A DNA stretch of 64,000 bases from CBDBND01 sp965262665 (GCA_965262665.1 CBDHFR010000002.1:186001-250000); one strand, 5' to 3'; counted from the stretch's first letter, positions 27,227-36,841 are shown. Made by a program: numbers and translations. The notes: generated by a model not told the origin, from the letters alone.

Positions 27227-27901
27227 ATGCACGAAATCATCACGGACTTTGAACGGCCCGACCCGGCGCTAGTGGAAAAAGTTTCGCGCCAGCATGCGGG
27301 TGTCGCTGGTTTCGAAGCGGGTCCGCGGCAAGTGGCCCATCCCGATATCAAACCGTTGGACTCAACCTGGCGGATCTGCGGACCGGCTTTCACGGTTCAG
27401 CCCGAATATTGGGACGACCGGCTGATGGGGGAGCTGGCTCCTAAATATGCCAAGCCCGGTGACGTGCTGGTGGTCGATGCGGGCGGGCATACGGAAATTG
27501 CCGCGTGGGGCATGCCCATGACCATTGCCGCGGCCAAGGCCGGGGTCGCCGGGATCGTCATCGACGGCAGCTGCATGAATTCGGCCTTGCTGGCGCGGGA
27601 CCGGCCGCAAATTCCTTTGTTTGTGCGCGGTGTTTCGGCCACAGCCAAAGGCTCAGAGCGGCCGGGATCGCTCAATGTGCCGGTGATCTGTGGGGGTGTG
27701 ATTGTTTACCCGGGAGACATCATCCTTGCGGATTCAGATGGCGTCGTGGTCTTGCGTCCCGAACGGGCGGCAAAGATCATCACCGCCGCCGAAGAACACG
27801 ACGATCGCTCCCGCAGCGACAACGATCAGAATATTCCCTACTACGAACGTAAGAAGAGCGAAGAAAAGGTGCGCGGTTTCCCCGATGTGACGTGGAAGTG
27901 A
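27227..27901 (+). CDS. RraA-like / HMG-CHA aldolase superfamily protein, divergent active site
   Basis: A 224-residue protein with the RraA fold signature: GPAFTVQ near 52, KPGDVLVVDAGG near 78, GIVIDGSC near 106, PLFVRG and YPGDIILADSDGVVVL. Class II pyruvate aldolases of this family carry an Arg-Asp pair after the VIDG segment that binds pyruvate and the metal; here the place reads SCMN. It may be a non-catalytic or repurposed member. It starts 29 bases from the divergent binding-protein gene, behind a GGAGGGG ribosome site. Confidence 0.78.
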   Translation: MHEIITDFERPDPALVEKVSRQHAGVAGFEAGPRQVAHPDIKPLDSTWRICGPAFTVQPEYWDDRLMGELAPKYAKPGDVLVVDAGGHTEIAAWGMPMTIAAAKAGVAGIVIDGSCMNSALLARDRPQIPLFVRGVSATAKGSERPGSLNVPVICGGVIVYPGDIILADSDGVVVLRPERAAKIITAAEEHDDRSRSDNDQNIPYYERKKSEEKVRGFPDVTWK

Positions 27902-28290
27902 AACTACGGCAACACTCGAGGTCTTGCACTCTTTGAAATGAAGCGATACACGCTGCCGCCATGGCCGCTCCACCGCTTCTCACGTTGCAGGACATTCATC
28001 TTACCTTCGGCGGCACGCCACTGCTGACCGGTGCTGACCTGTCTATCGAACCTGAAGCGCGGATCTGTCTGGTGGGGCGCAATGGGTCCGGTAAATCGAC
28101 GCTGCTTAAAATCGCTGAGGGTCTGATCGAGTTTGATTCCGGTGAGCGGTTTGTCCAACCGGATGTCACACTGCGGTATTTGCCGCAGGAACCAGACCTC
28201 ACCGGTTTTGAAACTACCCTGGCATATACTGAGGACGGCCTCGGACCCGGCGACGATCCGTACCGGGCGACCTATCTGCTTGAGCAGCTA

Positions 28291-29349
28291 TAGCATTTCC
28301 GATTTATTCTGACGCATAGCCGTCAGCAACCAAGAAGTTCCTGCAGTGCTCGTGATTGAAGAGGCCGCAGACGTTACCGGCGGCTTTCCACAGATCATCG
28401 ATGGTGCGGGGTTTTAAGCGCTTCATGTGAGCTTTGAACTTTGAAAATGCGAGCTCGATCGGGTTGAAGTCCGGCGCATAGGGCGGCAGGAACAAAAGCC
28501 ATGCGCCCCGCTTTTCAACCGCCCGCCTGGCACCGTCGCGTTTGTCGGCCGGCAGATTGCCGGGGACAACAACAGCGCCTTTTTGAAGGGTCGGGGCGCG
28601 TTGCGTTTTGATGTACTGCTCGAATGCATCACCGTCCATGGCGCCCTCGATCAAATCAGGGCACCCAGGGCGCGGTCAGGCCGTCACCGCGCAATCCGGC
28701 AATGAAGGTCATGGTTTTCCAATGACCATGGGGAATGGCGGCAACCATCCGCTGGCCGCTGGGACAGCGCCCCCGCAGGCGCGCCATTTTGGTATTGATA
28801 CTTGTTTCGTCAAGGAACACGATCCTGCCGACCCGCTCGGGATGGGCCGGGAGCCGGGCCTGACGTTGGCGCCAAACCACGCGTGCTGCCTGCCCATCCG
28901 CGCGTTCCTGTTCACTGGCGTGGGCGGTTTTTTTAAAGCTGATCTTGCGCGCGCGGAACCAGTCATTAATCGTCGAAGTCGGCGCAATCACTTGGTGAAC
29001 TTCGTCCAAACGCTCAGACAGCTCTTGCAGTGTCGGGTCTGGCGTCTCCTTAATCCAGCGCAGGATATCCTCGCCGTCAAGGATCAAGACGGCGCTGGCG
29101 CGACGGCCGTGGTTTGACCGCGACAGTCCCCTCGTCTTCATATCGCCCGCCATCCCGCACCGCCGAGCTTGCGCTCACCTCAAAAAGGGCTGCCGCCTGA
29201 CGGCGCGACATGCCCGACGCCACTTTCCTCGCCAAACGAATACGCAGGTCTTCCGATACAGCCACGATGCCCCCGCCAAAGCGGCTATCGAATCAGTCCG
29301 CCAAGACCACGACAACAAAATATTGATTCATTCAACCGCGGAAACGCTC
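28291..29349 (-). mobile_element. IS630 (subgroup A) copy 2, inside uup
   Basis: A 1059-bp element with TA on both sides and inverted ends (TAGCATTTCCG and GAGCGTTTCCG-type). The transposase is broken in three ways: an extra base near 29085 in the N-terminal part, the 10-bp insertion with stop between the two halves near 28656, and the Gly in place of the second catalytic Asp (VVVPGNLP). Removing the element and one TA leaves uup codons in frame (EQL-DRG), although ~130 codons of uup are absent at that point. Confidence 0.88.
28304..29265 (-). pseudogene. IS630-family transposase (subgroup A), copy 2, three-piece remnant
   Basis: N-terminal piece 29265-29077 (MSRRQAAALFEVS helix-turn-helix), middle piece to 28656 (WFRARKISFKKTA, IVFLDETSINTKMARLRG with the first Asp), C-terminal piece 28654-28304 (NPIELAFSKFKAH with the Glu). 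The pieces are in different frames. It cannot make a working protein. Confidence 0.85.
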
Positions 29350-30670
29350 TAGACCGCGGCATTACACGGCATGTCGATCGGTGCTTTGAACATTTTGAAT
29401 CCTGGCGCGATCAAATTTTTGAAGAGGAACGTCGGGCCCAACAGAAGCTCATAAAGAAAATCTCCGAAGAAGAAGACTGGTTGCGTTACGGCGTCACCGC
29501 CCGGCGCAAACGAAACCAGCGCCGCCTCGCCACCTTGTACGACCTGCGTCAACAGCGCCGCGACGCCAAGCGGGCCGGACACAGATCCACGAAGATGGAT
29601 GCCAGTGATGCGGATCTTGCCAGCAAGCTGGCCATCGAAGCCATCACTGTATCGAAAAGCTATGGCGACTGAAAAATCGTCCGAGGTTTCTCGACAAGAG
29701 TGTTGCGCGGCGACCGGCTTGGTATCATTGGTCCCAATGGGGCCGGCAAAACCACACTCCTCAACATACTGACCGGTGGTCTCGTTCCTGATGAGGGACG
29801 GGTGCGGGTGTCGCACAATCTTGAGATCGCCACCATGGATCAAAACCGCGAGCACTTGGAAAAAGGCTGGCGTGCCAAGGATACATTGACCGGCGGGCAG
29901 GGAGACCGGGTGACGGTGCGTGGTAAATCCAAGCACGTAATCGGCTACCTCAAGGATTTTTTGTTCACCCATGAGCAAGCCGATACCCCGATCACGGTGC
30001 TGTTTGGCGGGGAAAAGGGGCGCTTGCTTCTGGCCCGTGCCCTAGCTCGCCCCCCAATCTTTTGGTGCTGGACGAACCCACCAACGATCTCGATTTGGAA
30101 ACCTTGGACTTGTTGCAAGAGATGCTGGGCGAATATGCGGGCACCTTGATTCTCGTCAGCCACGACCGGGATTTCCTGGACCGAATCGTCACTTCCGTCA
30201 TCGTTGCGGAAGGTGAAGGCCGTTGGGCCGAATATGCCGGTGGGTACTCCGATATGATCACCCAGCGCGGTGCAGGAGTCGAAGCGCCGGTGAAACAGGC
30301 AAAACAAAAGAACCAAAATTCTGGACGGGCAACCAACCAGACCGCGAACGAAAAACGCAAACTCTCGTTCAAGGAAAAATACGCCCTGGAAACACTGCCC
30401 AAGGAAATGGATGCCCTGAGAGACCAAATCACGGCCCTGGAAACAAAACTGGCCGTGCCCGATTTTTATAGCCGCGATCCAAGAGCCTTTGAGCAGGCGT
30501 CTCAGGACCTCTCCGCGCTGGAACAAAGGTTGGCCGGGGTGGAGGACGAGTGGCTTGAACTGGAATTGCTCCGAGAAGCGTTTGAAAAGGCTTAGGCATT
30601 TCTGCAAACGCTTAGGTGCTGGTCATGCTAGAGTGTGCGGACCAACGAGATAAGCCGAAGGAGCCGTGTC

Positions 30671-32224
30671 ATGACCTCTACTTTTGTTCAGCCCCTAAAA
30701 TTTGTCCTGGTTGCCAGCTGCGTCGGCGCCGTCTTAGGGTTTGCAGACGTAAAGGTCGCGTCCGTTGCCGCTGCAGAAGAATCCGCCACCGGTCTCCCAT
30801 CAGACCTTGGCACCATCGATTTCCCCAATTCCGGATCGGCCGCTGCGCAAACCGCTTTTCTGACCGGCGTCAAAGCGTTCCACAGTTTCGAATTCGAGGA
30901 TGCCGGCGAGGCGTTTCTGGCGGCGCAAAAGGCGGACCCGTCCTTTGCGCTCGCTTTTTGGGGTGAGGCCCTGAGTTTCAACCATCCGCTTTGGGCGCGG
31001 CAAGATCGTGACGCTGCACACGCCACACTGGCCCGGTTTGCGCCGACACCGGACGCCCGCTCACAAAAAACACCAACTGGCCGGGAGCGCGGTCTAATGG
31101 AAGCGGTCGACACCATGTACCGCTCCGGTGACAAGCTTTCCCGAGACATCGCCTATTCGGAGGCGATGCGTCGCTTGCACGAGACCTATCCCAAAGACGA
31201 TGAAATCGCCACCCTCTACGCGCTATCCATATTGGGTACAGTCCGCCCGGGCGACAAGGGGTTCCGGCGGCAGATGCAGGCCGGAGCCATTGCGTTGCAG
31301 GTGTATGAAAGCAACCCCAATCATCCCGGGGCGGCGCACTTCATCATTCATTCCTTTGACGACCCGGAGCATGCCATTCTAGCGCTGCCAGCAGCGAAGA
31401 GATACGCAAACATCGCACCGGATGCGGCACATGCCCTGCACATGCCGTCGCACATCTTTGTTCAGCTCGGTATGTGGGACAGGGTCGTTAGTTCGAATGA
31501 CGAGTCCTACAAAGCAGCTCTTGATCATGCAGAGCGCAAAGGCCTAGAGCGCGGCCGTTCCGAATTTCATGCCCTATCCTGGTATCAGTACGGGCAATTG
31601 CAGCTGGGCAACGCCAAAGATGCCAAATGGGCGCTTGAGGAAGCTTTGCGCACAGAAGAGGAATTCCCAACCAATCAAGTTCGTAATGGCGCCATGATGA
31701 TGCTGGCCCGGTATATTCTTGAGACAGAACTCTGGGACGAATTTGACTTCGGTGTTCTTACGAATCGCGATGACAGTCACGCCGGACTTCATTTTGTCGC
31801 CGGACTGAGTGCTGTGAATACCGGAAATATGGAAGCTGCAGAAACTGCTATGTCCAAACTCAGTGATGTGCGGCAGCGATATGAGTCCAAACCTGCTACT
31901 GCGTATATGGCTAAGATCATTGCTGTCGGAGAAAAAGAGTTGGCGGCGGCTGTCGCGCTGAAAAGAGGCAACGTTGACGGTGCTGAAGAGTTGTTCCAAG
32001 AGGCGACGGCCATAGAAGCTTCCCTCAATGCGCCGTCAGGACCACCGTCGCCTATGAAACCCTCCTTCGAAATGTACGGCGAATTTTTACTAGACCAGGG
32101 ACGGCTGGAAGAAGCCGCCGTGCAGTTCAAGAAGGCCCTGGAGCGCACCCCCAATCGCACCAAGTCGATCCGAGGGTTGGAGCAAGCGCTGCAAAAACCC
32201 TCTGACACGGCGTTGCTACAATAG
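30671..32224 (+). CDS. Exported TPR-repeat protein
   Basis: A 517-residue protein. The ATG at 30671 gives a signal peptide of about 36 residues ending in VASVAAAEE. TPR-like helical pairs follow: AFHSFEFEDAGEAFLAAQKADPSFALAFWGEAL near the start and FLLDQGRLEEAAVQFKKALERTPN at the end. The middle has a conserved HPGAAHFIIHSFDDPEHA and HALHMPSHIFVQLGMWD seen in a group of secreted TPR proteins of unknown role. It probably sits in the periplasm as a scaffold. It is intact and transcribed alone. Confidence 0.8.
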   Translation: MTSTFVQPLKFVLVASCVGAVLGFADVKVASVAAAEESATGLPSDLGTIDFPNSGSAAAQTAFLTGVKAFHSFEFEDAGEAFLAAQKADPSFALAFWGEALSFNHPLWARQDRDAAHATLARFAPTPDARSQKTPTGRERGLMEAVDTMYRSGDKLSRDIAYSEAMRRLHETYPKDDEIATLYALSILGTVRPGDKGFRRQMQAGAIALQVYESNPNHPGAAHFIIHSFDDPEHAILALPAAKRYANIAPDAAHALHMPSHIFVQLGMWDRVVSSNDESYKAALDHAERKGLERGRSEFHALSWYQYGQLQLGNAKDAKWALEEALRTEEEFPTNQVRNGAMMMLARYILETELWDEFDFGVLTNRDDSHAGLHFVAGLSAVNTGNMEAAETAMSKLSDVRQRYESKPATAYMAKIIAVGEKELAAAVALKRGNVDGAEELFQEATAIEASLNAPSGPPSPMKPSFEMYGEFLLDQGRLEEAAVQFKKALERTPNRTKSIRGLEQALQKPSDTALLQ

Positions 32225-32230
32225 CTGGAC

Positions 32231-32264
32231 AAAAAAAGACCCCGCCGGCGTGCACACGGCGGGG
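32231..32264 (-). terminator. Rho-independent terminator reading on the minus strand
   Basis: An 8-bp GC stem (CCCCGCCG with CGGCGGGG) closes a 9-nt loop. On the minus strand it is followed by a short GGTC-type spacer and a run of seven T. No minus-strand gene now ends here, because the DNA to the right is IS debris. It may have served a lost gene, or act weakly for the TPR gene on the plus strand. Confidence 0.65.
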
Positions 32265-32361
32265 CAAGAGGGGGGAGGGGAACTCTTGTGTCTAGAGGGA
32301 CTGACGTTGCTCCCGGATCCCGGACCAGACGGTAAATTAAATACCGACCTGGAGGGACAGG

Positions 32362-32663
32362 ATGACAAAGCAGACGAGGCGGCGGTTTTCGCCCAGAATA
32401 CAAGGAACAGGCGGTTGCCCGGCTATCGGAGCCGGGTGCGACACATAGCAGTGTGGCTGCCGAGCTCGGCGTCACGCCAACGCAGTTGAAGACCTGGCGG
32501 CTCGAGCTTGAGGCCGCGGGTTCGACCGCGGCGACCGCGGCGCAGAAAGCCGAGGCCGCTGAGCTGGCGCAGCATTCGCCGGGATAACAAGCGGCTGACG
32601 GAGGAGGTTGAGGTTCTGCGCAAAGCCTCGGCTTTTTTTGCTCAATGGGCGGCGAAGACATGA
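32362..32663 (+). pseudogene. IS3 OrfA, frameshifted
   Basis: Starting at ATG 32362, two one-base shifts (near 32394 and near 32571) are needed to read the usual OrfA: RRRFSPEYKEQAVARL, SVAAELGVTPTQLKTW and the leucine-zipper end RRDNKRLTEEVEVLRKASAFF. The TGA overlaps the ATG of orfB (ATGA at 32660). Confidence 0.7.
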
Positions 32664-33262
32664 AAACGAAGCACGCTTTCATCGCCGCCCATGCTTCAGG
32701 GCCCGCCATCCGGTTCATGTGCCGGGTCCTAGGGGTTGCTCACAGTTGGTTCCACGCCCGGCGGCGTGCGGCCCAAAAGAGAGCTGAACGCGCTGCCTGG
32801 CGTGACCGGCTCGGGTCAGAGATCCGGGAGATCTTCGAGCAGAGCAAGAGGTGCTACGGCGCCCCTCGGATCCATGCCGAGTTGAAGGCCCGCGGCTTTC
32901 GCATCTCGAAGCGCACGGTCGCCAAGCTCATGCGAGAGAACGGCATTCGTCCACCGCGCGGCAGGCGGCGGGCGCCAATCACCACCGACAGCCGCCACTC
33001 CCATGCGATCGCGCCCAATCTGCTTGACCGCAACTTCGAAGCCGTTGCGCCCGATGCGGTCTGGCGCGCTGACATCTCCTACATCCCAACTGACGAAGGC
33101 TGGCTCTACCTCGCCGCCGTCAAGGATCTGGCCACGATGGAGATCGCCGGCTGGTCGATGTCCGAGCGGCTGAAGAGCGTCCTGTGCGAGGATGCGCTGA
33201 CGATGGCGATCCGCAACCGCCGGCCGCCCATGGGGCTGATCCACCATTGCGATCGCGGTGGG
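32660..33262 (+). pseudogene. IS3 OrfB transposase, C-terminally truncated
   Basis: Contains HTH_21-type CYGAPRIHAELKARG, then the integrase core with Asp in VWRADISYIPT and Asp in HHCDRG. The Glu-containing third motif is missing because the IS30 fragment starts here. The frame runs on into antisense IS30 sequence until 33376. Confidence 0.8.
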
Positions 33263-33818
33263 CAAGGCGGGTTCAACCGGTCGTCGCAACACGTTCAGTT
33301 TGACTGGCCTGCAAGCACTGGTCCAGAGCTTCGGCGGGAGTTCTCCATCCGAGGGTCTTGCGGGGCCGTGTATTGAGCGCGTCAGCAACAACTGCGAGTA
33401 CGTCCGGACTGTGTGCGCTCAGATCGGTTCCTTTCGGGAAGTACTGTCGAAGCAATCCATTGGTGTTCTCGTTCGTTCCGCGTTGCCAAGGGCTGTGCGG
33501 TTCGCAGAAGTAGACGGGAAGGCCGGTTGCGATCCGCAGATCCGCATGCCTGGCCATCTCTGCTCCCTGGTCCCAGGTCAGCGAGCGGCGAAGCTGCGCT
33601 GGCAATGTCGTGATCGTCCGGGCGATGGCATCGCGAACCGCTTCAGCCCCATGCTCGCTCCAGCCGGCAAGCGCAGGCCCGTTCTTCACGCGCGGGACGG
33701 TGCCGTGGCCTTCCATTCGGGGAAGATGCAGCAGCATTGTGAACCGCGTGGTGCGTTCCACCAGAGTGCCGATCGCCGATCTGCCCAAGCCGATGATCAG
33801 GTCACCTTCCCAGTGTCC
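33262..33818 (-). mobile_element. IS30-family fragment
   Basis: On the minus strand this encodes the C-terminal two thirds of an IS30 transposase: GHWEGDLIIG (first Asp), LTWDQGAEM (second Asp), FCEPHSPWQRGTNENTNGLLR (Glu) and a natural end after LDQCLQAS. The N-terminal DNA-binding part is replaced by IS630 subgroup C. The junction retains a common CCGG/GGTACC-type stretch. Confidence 0.85.
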
Positions 33819-33884
33819 GGGTACCAGGACCTGTTCCACATAGGCCTTGAAGGCAGCCCCATGCATCGGCCCGTCGAGGAGCAT
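33273..33884 (-). pseudogene. Fused ORF: IS630 subgroup C piece joined in frame to IS30 transposase C-terminus
   Basis: The frame opens with DGPMHGAAFKAYVEQVLVP of IS630 and continues, without interruption, into GHWEGDLIIGLGRS of IS30 to the stop at 33273. All three IS30 catalytic residues are present but the IS30 DNA-binding domain is not. It is very unlikely to transpose anything. Confidence 0.75.
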
Positions 33885-33957
33885 CGGGGCCGCCAGGGCC
33901 GGAGAGGCGCAAGCCGGCGGTCAACGTGGTGGTCTTCCAATGGCCATGGGGTATGGC
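33819..33957 (-). mobile_element. IS630 (subgroup C) internal fragment, 139 bp
   Basis: Nearly identical to about 1620-1753 of the copy in the cyclase gene but with a 2-bp deletion in the Gly/Ala-rich stretch (codons for LSGAWRAP). Neither element end is present: it is bounded by IS30 on one side and a methyltransferase remnant on the other. Confidence 0.8.
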
Positions 33958-34315
33958 TGACGGTCACCCATCCATGCTGGTGGTGGAAGAAGAGGACGGT
34001 CAGCTCGTTCACAAATATCCGTAGCGGACCGACCCCACATCACCGCTGCATTTCGATGAGGAAATCACTTACACCGGTGAGACCATGCCTACTGAAGGCA
34101 GCGACAGTTACGATTGGGCTCATCCCTTATCGTCGATCATCGGTGGCTTGTTGGATGCGGGTATGCGGTTGGAATTTCTGCACGAACACGAAACGCTGCC
34201 GTGGGCTTATGTCACGTTACTCGAACCGGACGCTGATGAACCGCGTCTTTTCAGATTACCAGACTCCTTACCCCAGCTGCCATTGTCTTTTTCTTTAGGG
34301 GCAACCAAAAGCTGA
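33958..34315 (+). pseudogene. SAM-dependent methyltransferase, C-terminal remnant with an amber codon
   Basis: From about 33965 the plus strand reads HPSMLVVEEEDGQLVHKYP, then an in-frame TAG (34022-34024), then RTDPTSPLHFDEEITYTGE and on to IGGLLDAGMRLEFLHEHETLPW and LPLSFSLGATKS. This is the end of a class I methyltransferase of the type with a FLHEH-x-LPW motif. The SAM-binding domain was lost where the IS mosaic sits. Confidence 0.65.
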
Positions 34316-34317
34316 TC

Positions 34318-35430
34318 CTAAAACACGCCTTGAAGCGAGGGGAGGGCATACATAATCGGCTTCATCCATTGGAACTGCCGAAAGGTGGTGTAGTAGAGTT
34401 GGCCGGGTCGCGTTTCTAAATCAAGCGTGTACAGGAGCATCCCCTTGTACGCCCATCGCAATGACTGGTCTTTGGTTTCGATCACCGACCAATACCCGAT
34501 CGGTGCAACCTTTGAGTCAGCTACAACGGGAGTCCAATAATTTTCCAAGCAGGCTTCACTGCAATGATTTCCACCTTGGATCGATTGTTCTAAAGAGTTT
34601 CGATCTTCCATCAGTCTATAAAGAGTCATGCCATTGGAATTGGCAAAAAGCGTACCGCCATCGGACCCGACAACCGTTGTCCAAGAGGGAGCTGGAGGTG
34701 TCGGTTCCAGAACCATGGCCTGCCAGGCACCGTCCACACCATCGCCGTTGATGTCGCCACGCTCTGAGTCGCCCGCGAACCGATGCAGCGGCTTATTTTT
34801 ATACGCCCACTGATAGACTCCATCGTCCCTGGCTTGGATCGAGAAATCACCGTAATCAGATGCACCCCATGGGGCTTCGAACGGCAGCCAGGTCTCCAAG
34901 CAATCGGCGGTACATTCAGCCGGCCCAGTCTGGTTTTCCTGCACATACAGTGTTTGTCCGTTTGACGCGGCGAGCACATGCCCCAAGACCGTGCTTGCAA
35001 CGGACATTTCCAGTGGCGTTATGATCGGTTCAAACGCGATCGTCCACCCGTCACCGTCGCCGTAGGCAGACCCTTCATGTTTGTCACGGGCATAGCGGTA
35101 TAAGGGCCGTCCCGCGTACGCCCATTGTTGGATTCCGTCCTCCCGTTCGATCAGACTCCAATTGTACGGAATTTCTACCGGCGCTCTTGACGCGATTAGC
35201 GGTGGTCGTTTCTCCGCGCACTCGCCAGAACAGGTCGAGGTTCCAGGTTCTCTTAGGTCATTATCGAACCGGTAAAGGGCCAAACCTTGTGTGTCGGTCA
35301 GACGAGCGCCATGCCCGAACTGCATAGCCGCGACTTCAGTGGGAAAGGGGCCTGCCGCATGGCTGCTACTGACGGAGAACACCAGTAACATGGCTATCCA
35401 GAGTGCAGAATGCTTAGAGTGTGTTGTCAT
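34318..35430 (-). CDS. Exported protein with three PF03640-type (secreted repeat of unknown function) units
   Basis: A 370-residue protein with a signal peptide (LWIAMLLVFSVSSSHAAGP). Three ~100-residue units follow, each with the pattern G-LY, C-x3-C (CSGEC, CTADC, CSEAC), a proline/aromatic patch, WS or FSI plus a DG-QWAYKxxPLY motif (QQWAYAGRPLY, YQWAYKNKPLH, LRWAYKGMLLY). Units one and two end in a GDGDGW or NGDGVDGAW stretch that could bind calcium. The last gene of a tight four-gene run on the minus strand, 15 bases after DUF1552. Role unknown; related repeats occur in exported redox-associated proteins. Confidence 0.75.
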   Translation of the reverse strand: MTTHSKHSALWIAMLLVFSVSSSHAAGPFPTEVAAMQFGHGARLTDTQGLALYRFDNDLREPGTSTCSGECAEKRPPLIASRAPVEIPYNWSLIEREDGIQQWAYAGRPLYRYARDKHEGSAYGDGDGWTIAFEPIITPLEMSVASTVLGHVLAASNGQTLYVQENQTGPAECTADCLETWLPFEAPWGASDYGDFSIQARDDGVYQWAYKNKPLHRFAGDSERGDINGDGVDGAWQAMVLEPTPPAPSWTTVVGSDGGTLFANSNGMTLYRLMEDRNSLEQSIQGGNHCSEACLENYWTPVVADSKVAPIGYWSVIETKDQSLRWAYKGMLLYTLDLETRPGQLYYTTFRQFQWMKPIMYALPSLQGVF

Positions 35431-35445
35431 CAGGCGTATCCAAGT

Positions 35446-36816
35446 CTAGACAAGAATGTCACTGATGGTTTTCGACGTTTTCAGGGACCGCGTGCCCCAG
35501 CTGTCGACGGACAATCCCATAATCTGCATGGCGGTGAGGCCGATCCGTGTTGTTGGGTCGGCGTTCCCTCTGACGTATAGGCCGGTTTTGATGCGGCCGC
35601 CTGCCCGTCCCACCGTCATAAAAGGGACTTCGTCGATAGAATGAGTTTTGGCGTCGCCGGTTTCGCTTCCGGCCAGGATCAAGACGTTGTCCAGCAACGT
35701 GCCGTCGCCCTCCCTAATGGACCCAAACAAATCGATGAATGTGGCCAGTGCCTCCATACTACGCGTGTTGAACCAAGAGGTCTGCGGCTGGAGACCAAGG
35801 GCCGGATCGACGCGTTCTTCATGGGACAGACTGTGGTGCGTGAGACTTTCGCCTTCCCTGCGGAGGCTGGACAGAGAATCACTGAACACCACATTAAAGA
35901 CTTTGGTCTGGTTACAGGCCACCGCCATGGCCAGCATCCGCGTGAAGGTCTCATGGGTGGCAAGGACCTGCTCGACTTCGACACCCAGCATATTCTCTTG
36001 AATATCGCCGGTTTCAGGTGGCGGTATCACCTGGCAGGCTTCGTTGGGTGCTGGTTTCTGCAGCTGGATGTCCAACTGATTTTCCAGTTCACGAATGGAT
36101 GTAAAGTATTCATCCAATTGATCACGATCGGATGCGCCGACCTGCCGCAGCAACTGTTGTCGCTCATCCTTGACCGCCGAAAGCACACTCTTTCTGACCA
36201 AGACACGCGGATCAGGCTTAAAGTCCGCTTTGTTGGGGTCAACGAAATCCGGTCCAAACAACCGCGTGTACAGTTTGGTCGGTGATGTTTCCGCCGCTGT
36301 CCGAGTATAGGTGCCGCGTGCGGAATAGCTGTGATTTGGATTTCCTGTGCACGAAATGTCAACAATCTTTAGGCGCGTGCTGGTTCCAACCTTGTCTGCA
36401 ATCAGCAAGTCAAAGGTCGCGGTCGGGATTTCCTTGTCCTTGTCTGGAACTGTTCCCGTCCTCGAGGCAATCCAGCCACTTTCGTGCGGATAGTTGGACC
36501 GGCCGTCCAATGGCATGTTGAACTTACCGAGAAAATTGACGATGTCCTCATGACGCTGCAGCGCTTCGGCTTCACCTTTGAATGTGATGCCGGGGCTTGT
36601 AACTGACTTGTCCTCAACCCCATGGCCTGGTGTATGTCCCAATCCCCAAAACCATGTGCCAAAACGCACCGGCAAAGGCGCTCCCGCAGCCAAGGCCGTG
36701 CCCGACTCATTCAACATGCAGTCGAGGAACGGCAGTCCGACGGACACCGCAGATCCGGCTAAAGCACCACGCAGTATGGAGCGGCGGCTGAATCGACCTT
36801 TTTGGTGAATCCTCAT
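35446..36816 (-). CDS. DUF1552 family Tat-exported protein
   Basis: A 456-residue protein starting with a twin-arginine signal (FSRRSILRGALAGSAVSVGLPFLD). DUF1552 features are RFGTWFWGLGH near 50, FLGKFNMPLDG, HESGWIASRTG, SCTGNPNHSYSARG and a final LILAGSETGDAK-SIDEVPFMTVGRAGG. It belongs to the alkaline-phosphatase-like fold neighbourhood and nearly always sits beside DUF1592-type proteins, as here (19-base gap). Function unknown. Periplasmic or surface location. Confidence 0.88.
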   Translation of the reverse strand: MRIHQKGRFSRRSILRGALAGSAVSVGLPFLDCMLNESGTALAAGAPLPVRFGTWFWGLGHTPGHGVEDKSVTSPGITFKGEAEALQRHEDIVNFLGKFNMPLDGRSNYPHESGWIASRTGTVPDKDKEIPTATFDLLIADKVGTSTRLKIVDISCTGNPNHSYSARGTYTRTAAETSPTKLYTRLFGPDFVDPNKADFKPDPRVLVRKSVLSAVKDERQQLLRQVGASDRDQLDEYFTSIRELENQLDIQLQKPAPNEACQVIPPPETGDIQENMLGVEVEQVLATHETFTRMLAMAVACNQTKVFNVVFSDSLSSLRREGESLTHHSLSHEERVDPALGLQPQTSWFNTRSMEALATFIDLFGSIREGDGTLLDNVLILAGSETGDAKTHSIDEVPFMTVGRAGGRIKTGLYVRGNADPTTRIGLTAMQIMGLSVDSWGTRSLKTSKTISDILV

Positions 36817-36841
36817 GGTCACTGTCCTCTAATATAGTCCT

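Larger units (their letters stand above)
27961..30595 (+). pseudogene. uup: Uup-type ABC-F ATPase, split by IS630, internally deleted, with a nonsense codon and a frameshift
   Basis: The N-terminal piece (27961-28290) has Walker A GRNGSGKST of the first ATPase domain and stops at YLLEQL. The rest resumes after the IS at 29352 with DRGITRHVDRCFEHFESW, so the first domain's signature and Walker B (about 130 codons) are gone. Downstream there is an in-frame TGA at 29670 (KSYGD stop KIVRG), the second Walker A GPNGAGKTT, a changed signature (LFGGE for LSGGE), and a one-base loss in a C run at 30050-30055. Past it come LVLDEPTNDLDLE and a C-terminal coiled coil. In other bacteria Uup acts at the ribosome. 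This gene is clearly dead. Confidence 0.85.
32280..33262 (+). mobile_element. IS3-family fragment (orfA and most of orfB)
   Basis: It holds a short leader, a ribosome site (GGAGGGACAGG), orfA and overlapping orfB. It breaks inside orfB right after the second catalytic Asp region (HHCDRGG), where IS30 sequence on the opposite strand begins. Exact outer boundary on the left is not certain. Confidence 0.75.

Noticed and set aside
32231..32264. Terminator for the TPR gene on the plus strand
   Set aside because: The T run follows the hairpin only on the minus strand; on the plus strand the hairpin is followed by CAAGAGGGGG, which is not a terminator tail.
33258..34298. Plus-strand open frame of 346 codons across the IS30/IS630 mosaic
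   Set aside because: It reads antisense through IS30 and IS630 fragments into the methyltransferase remnant in the wrong frame. No domain is recognisable.
35641..36285. Plus-strand open frame of 214 codons opposite DUF1552
   Set aside because: Antisense to a well-supported Tat-exported DUF1552 protein. No ribosome site or motif supports it.
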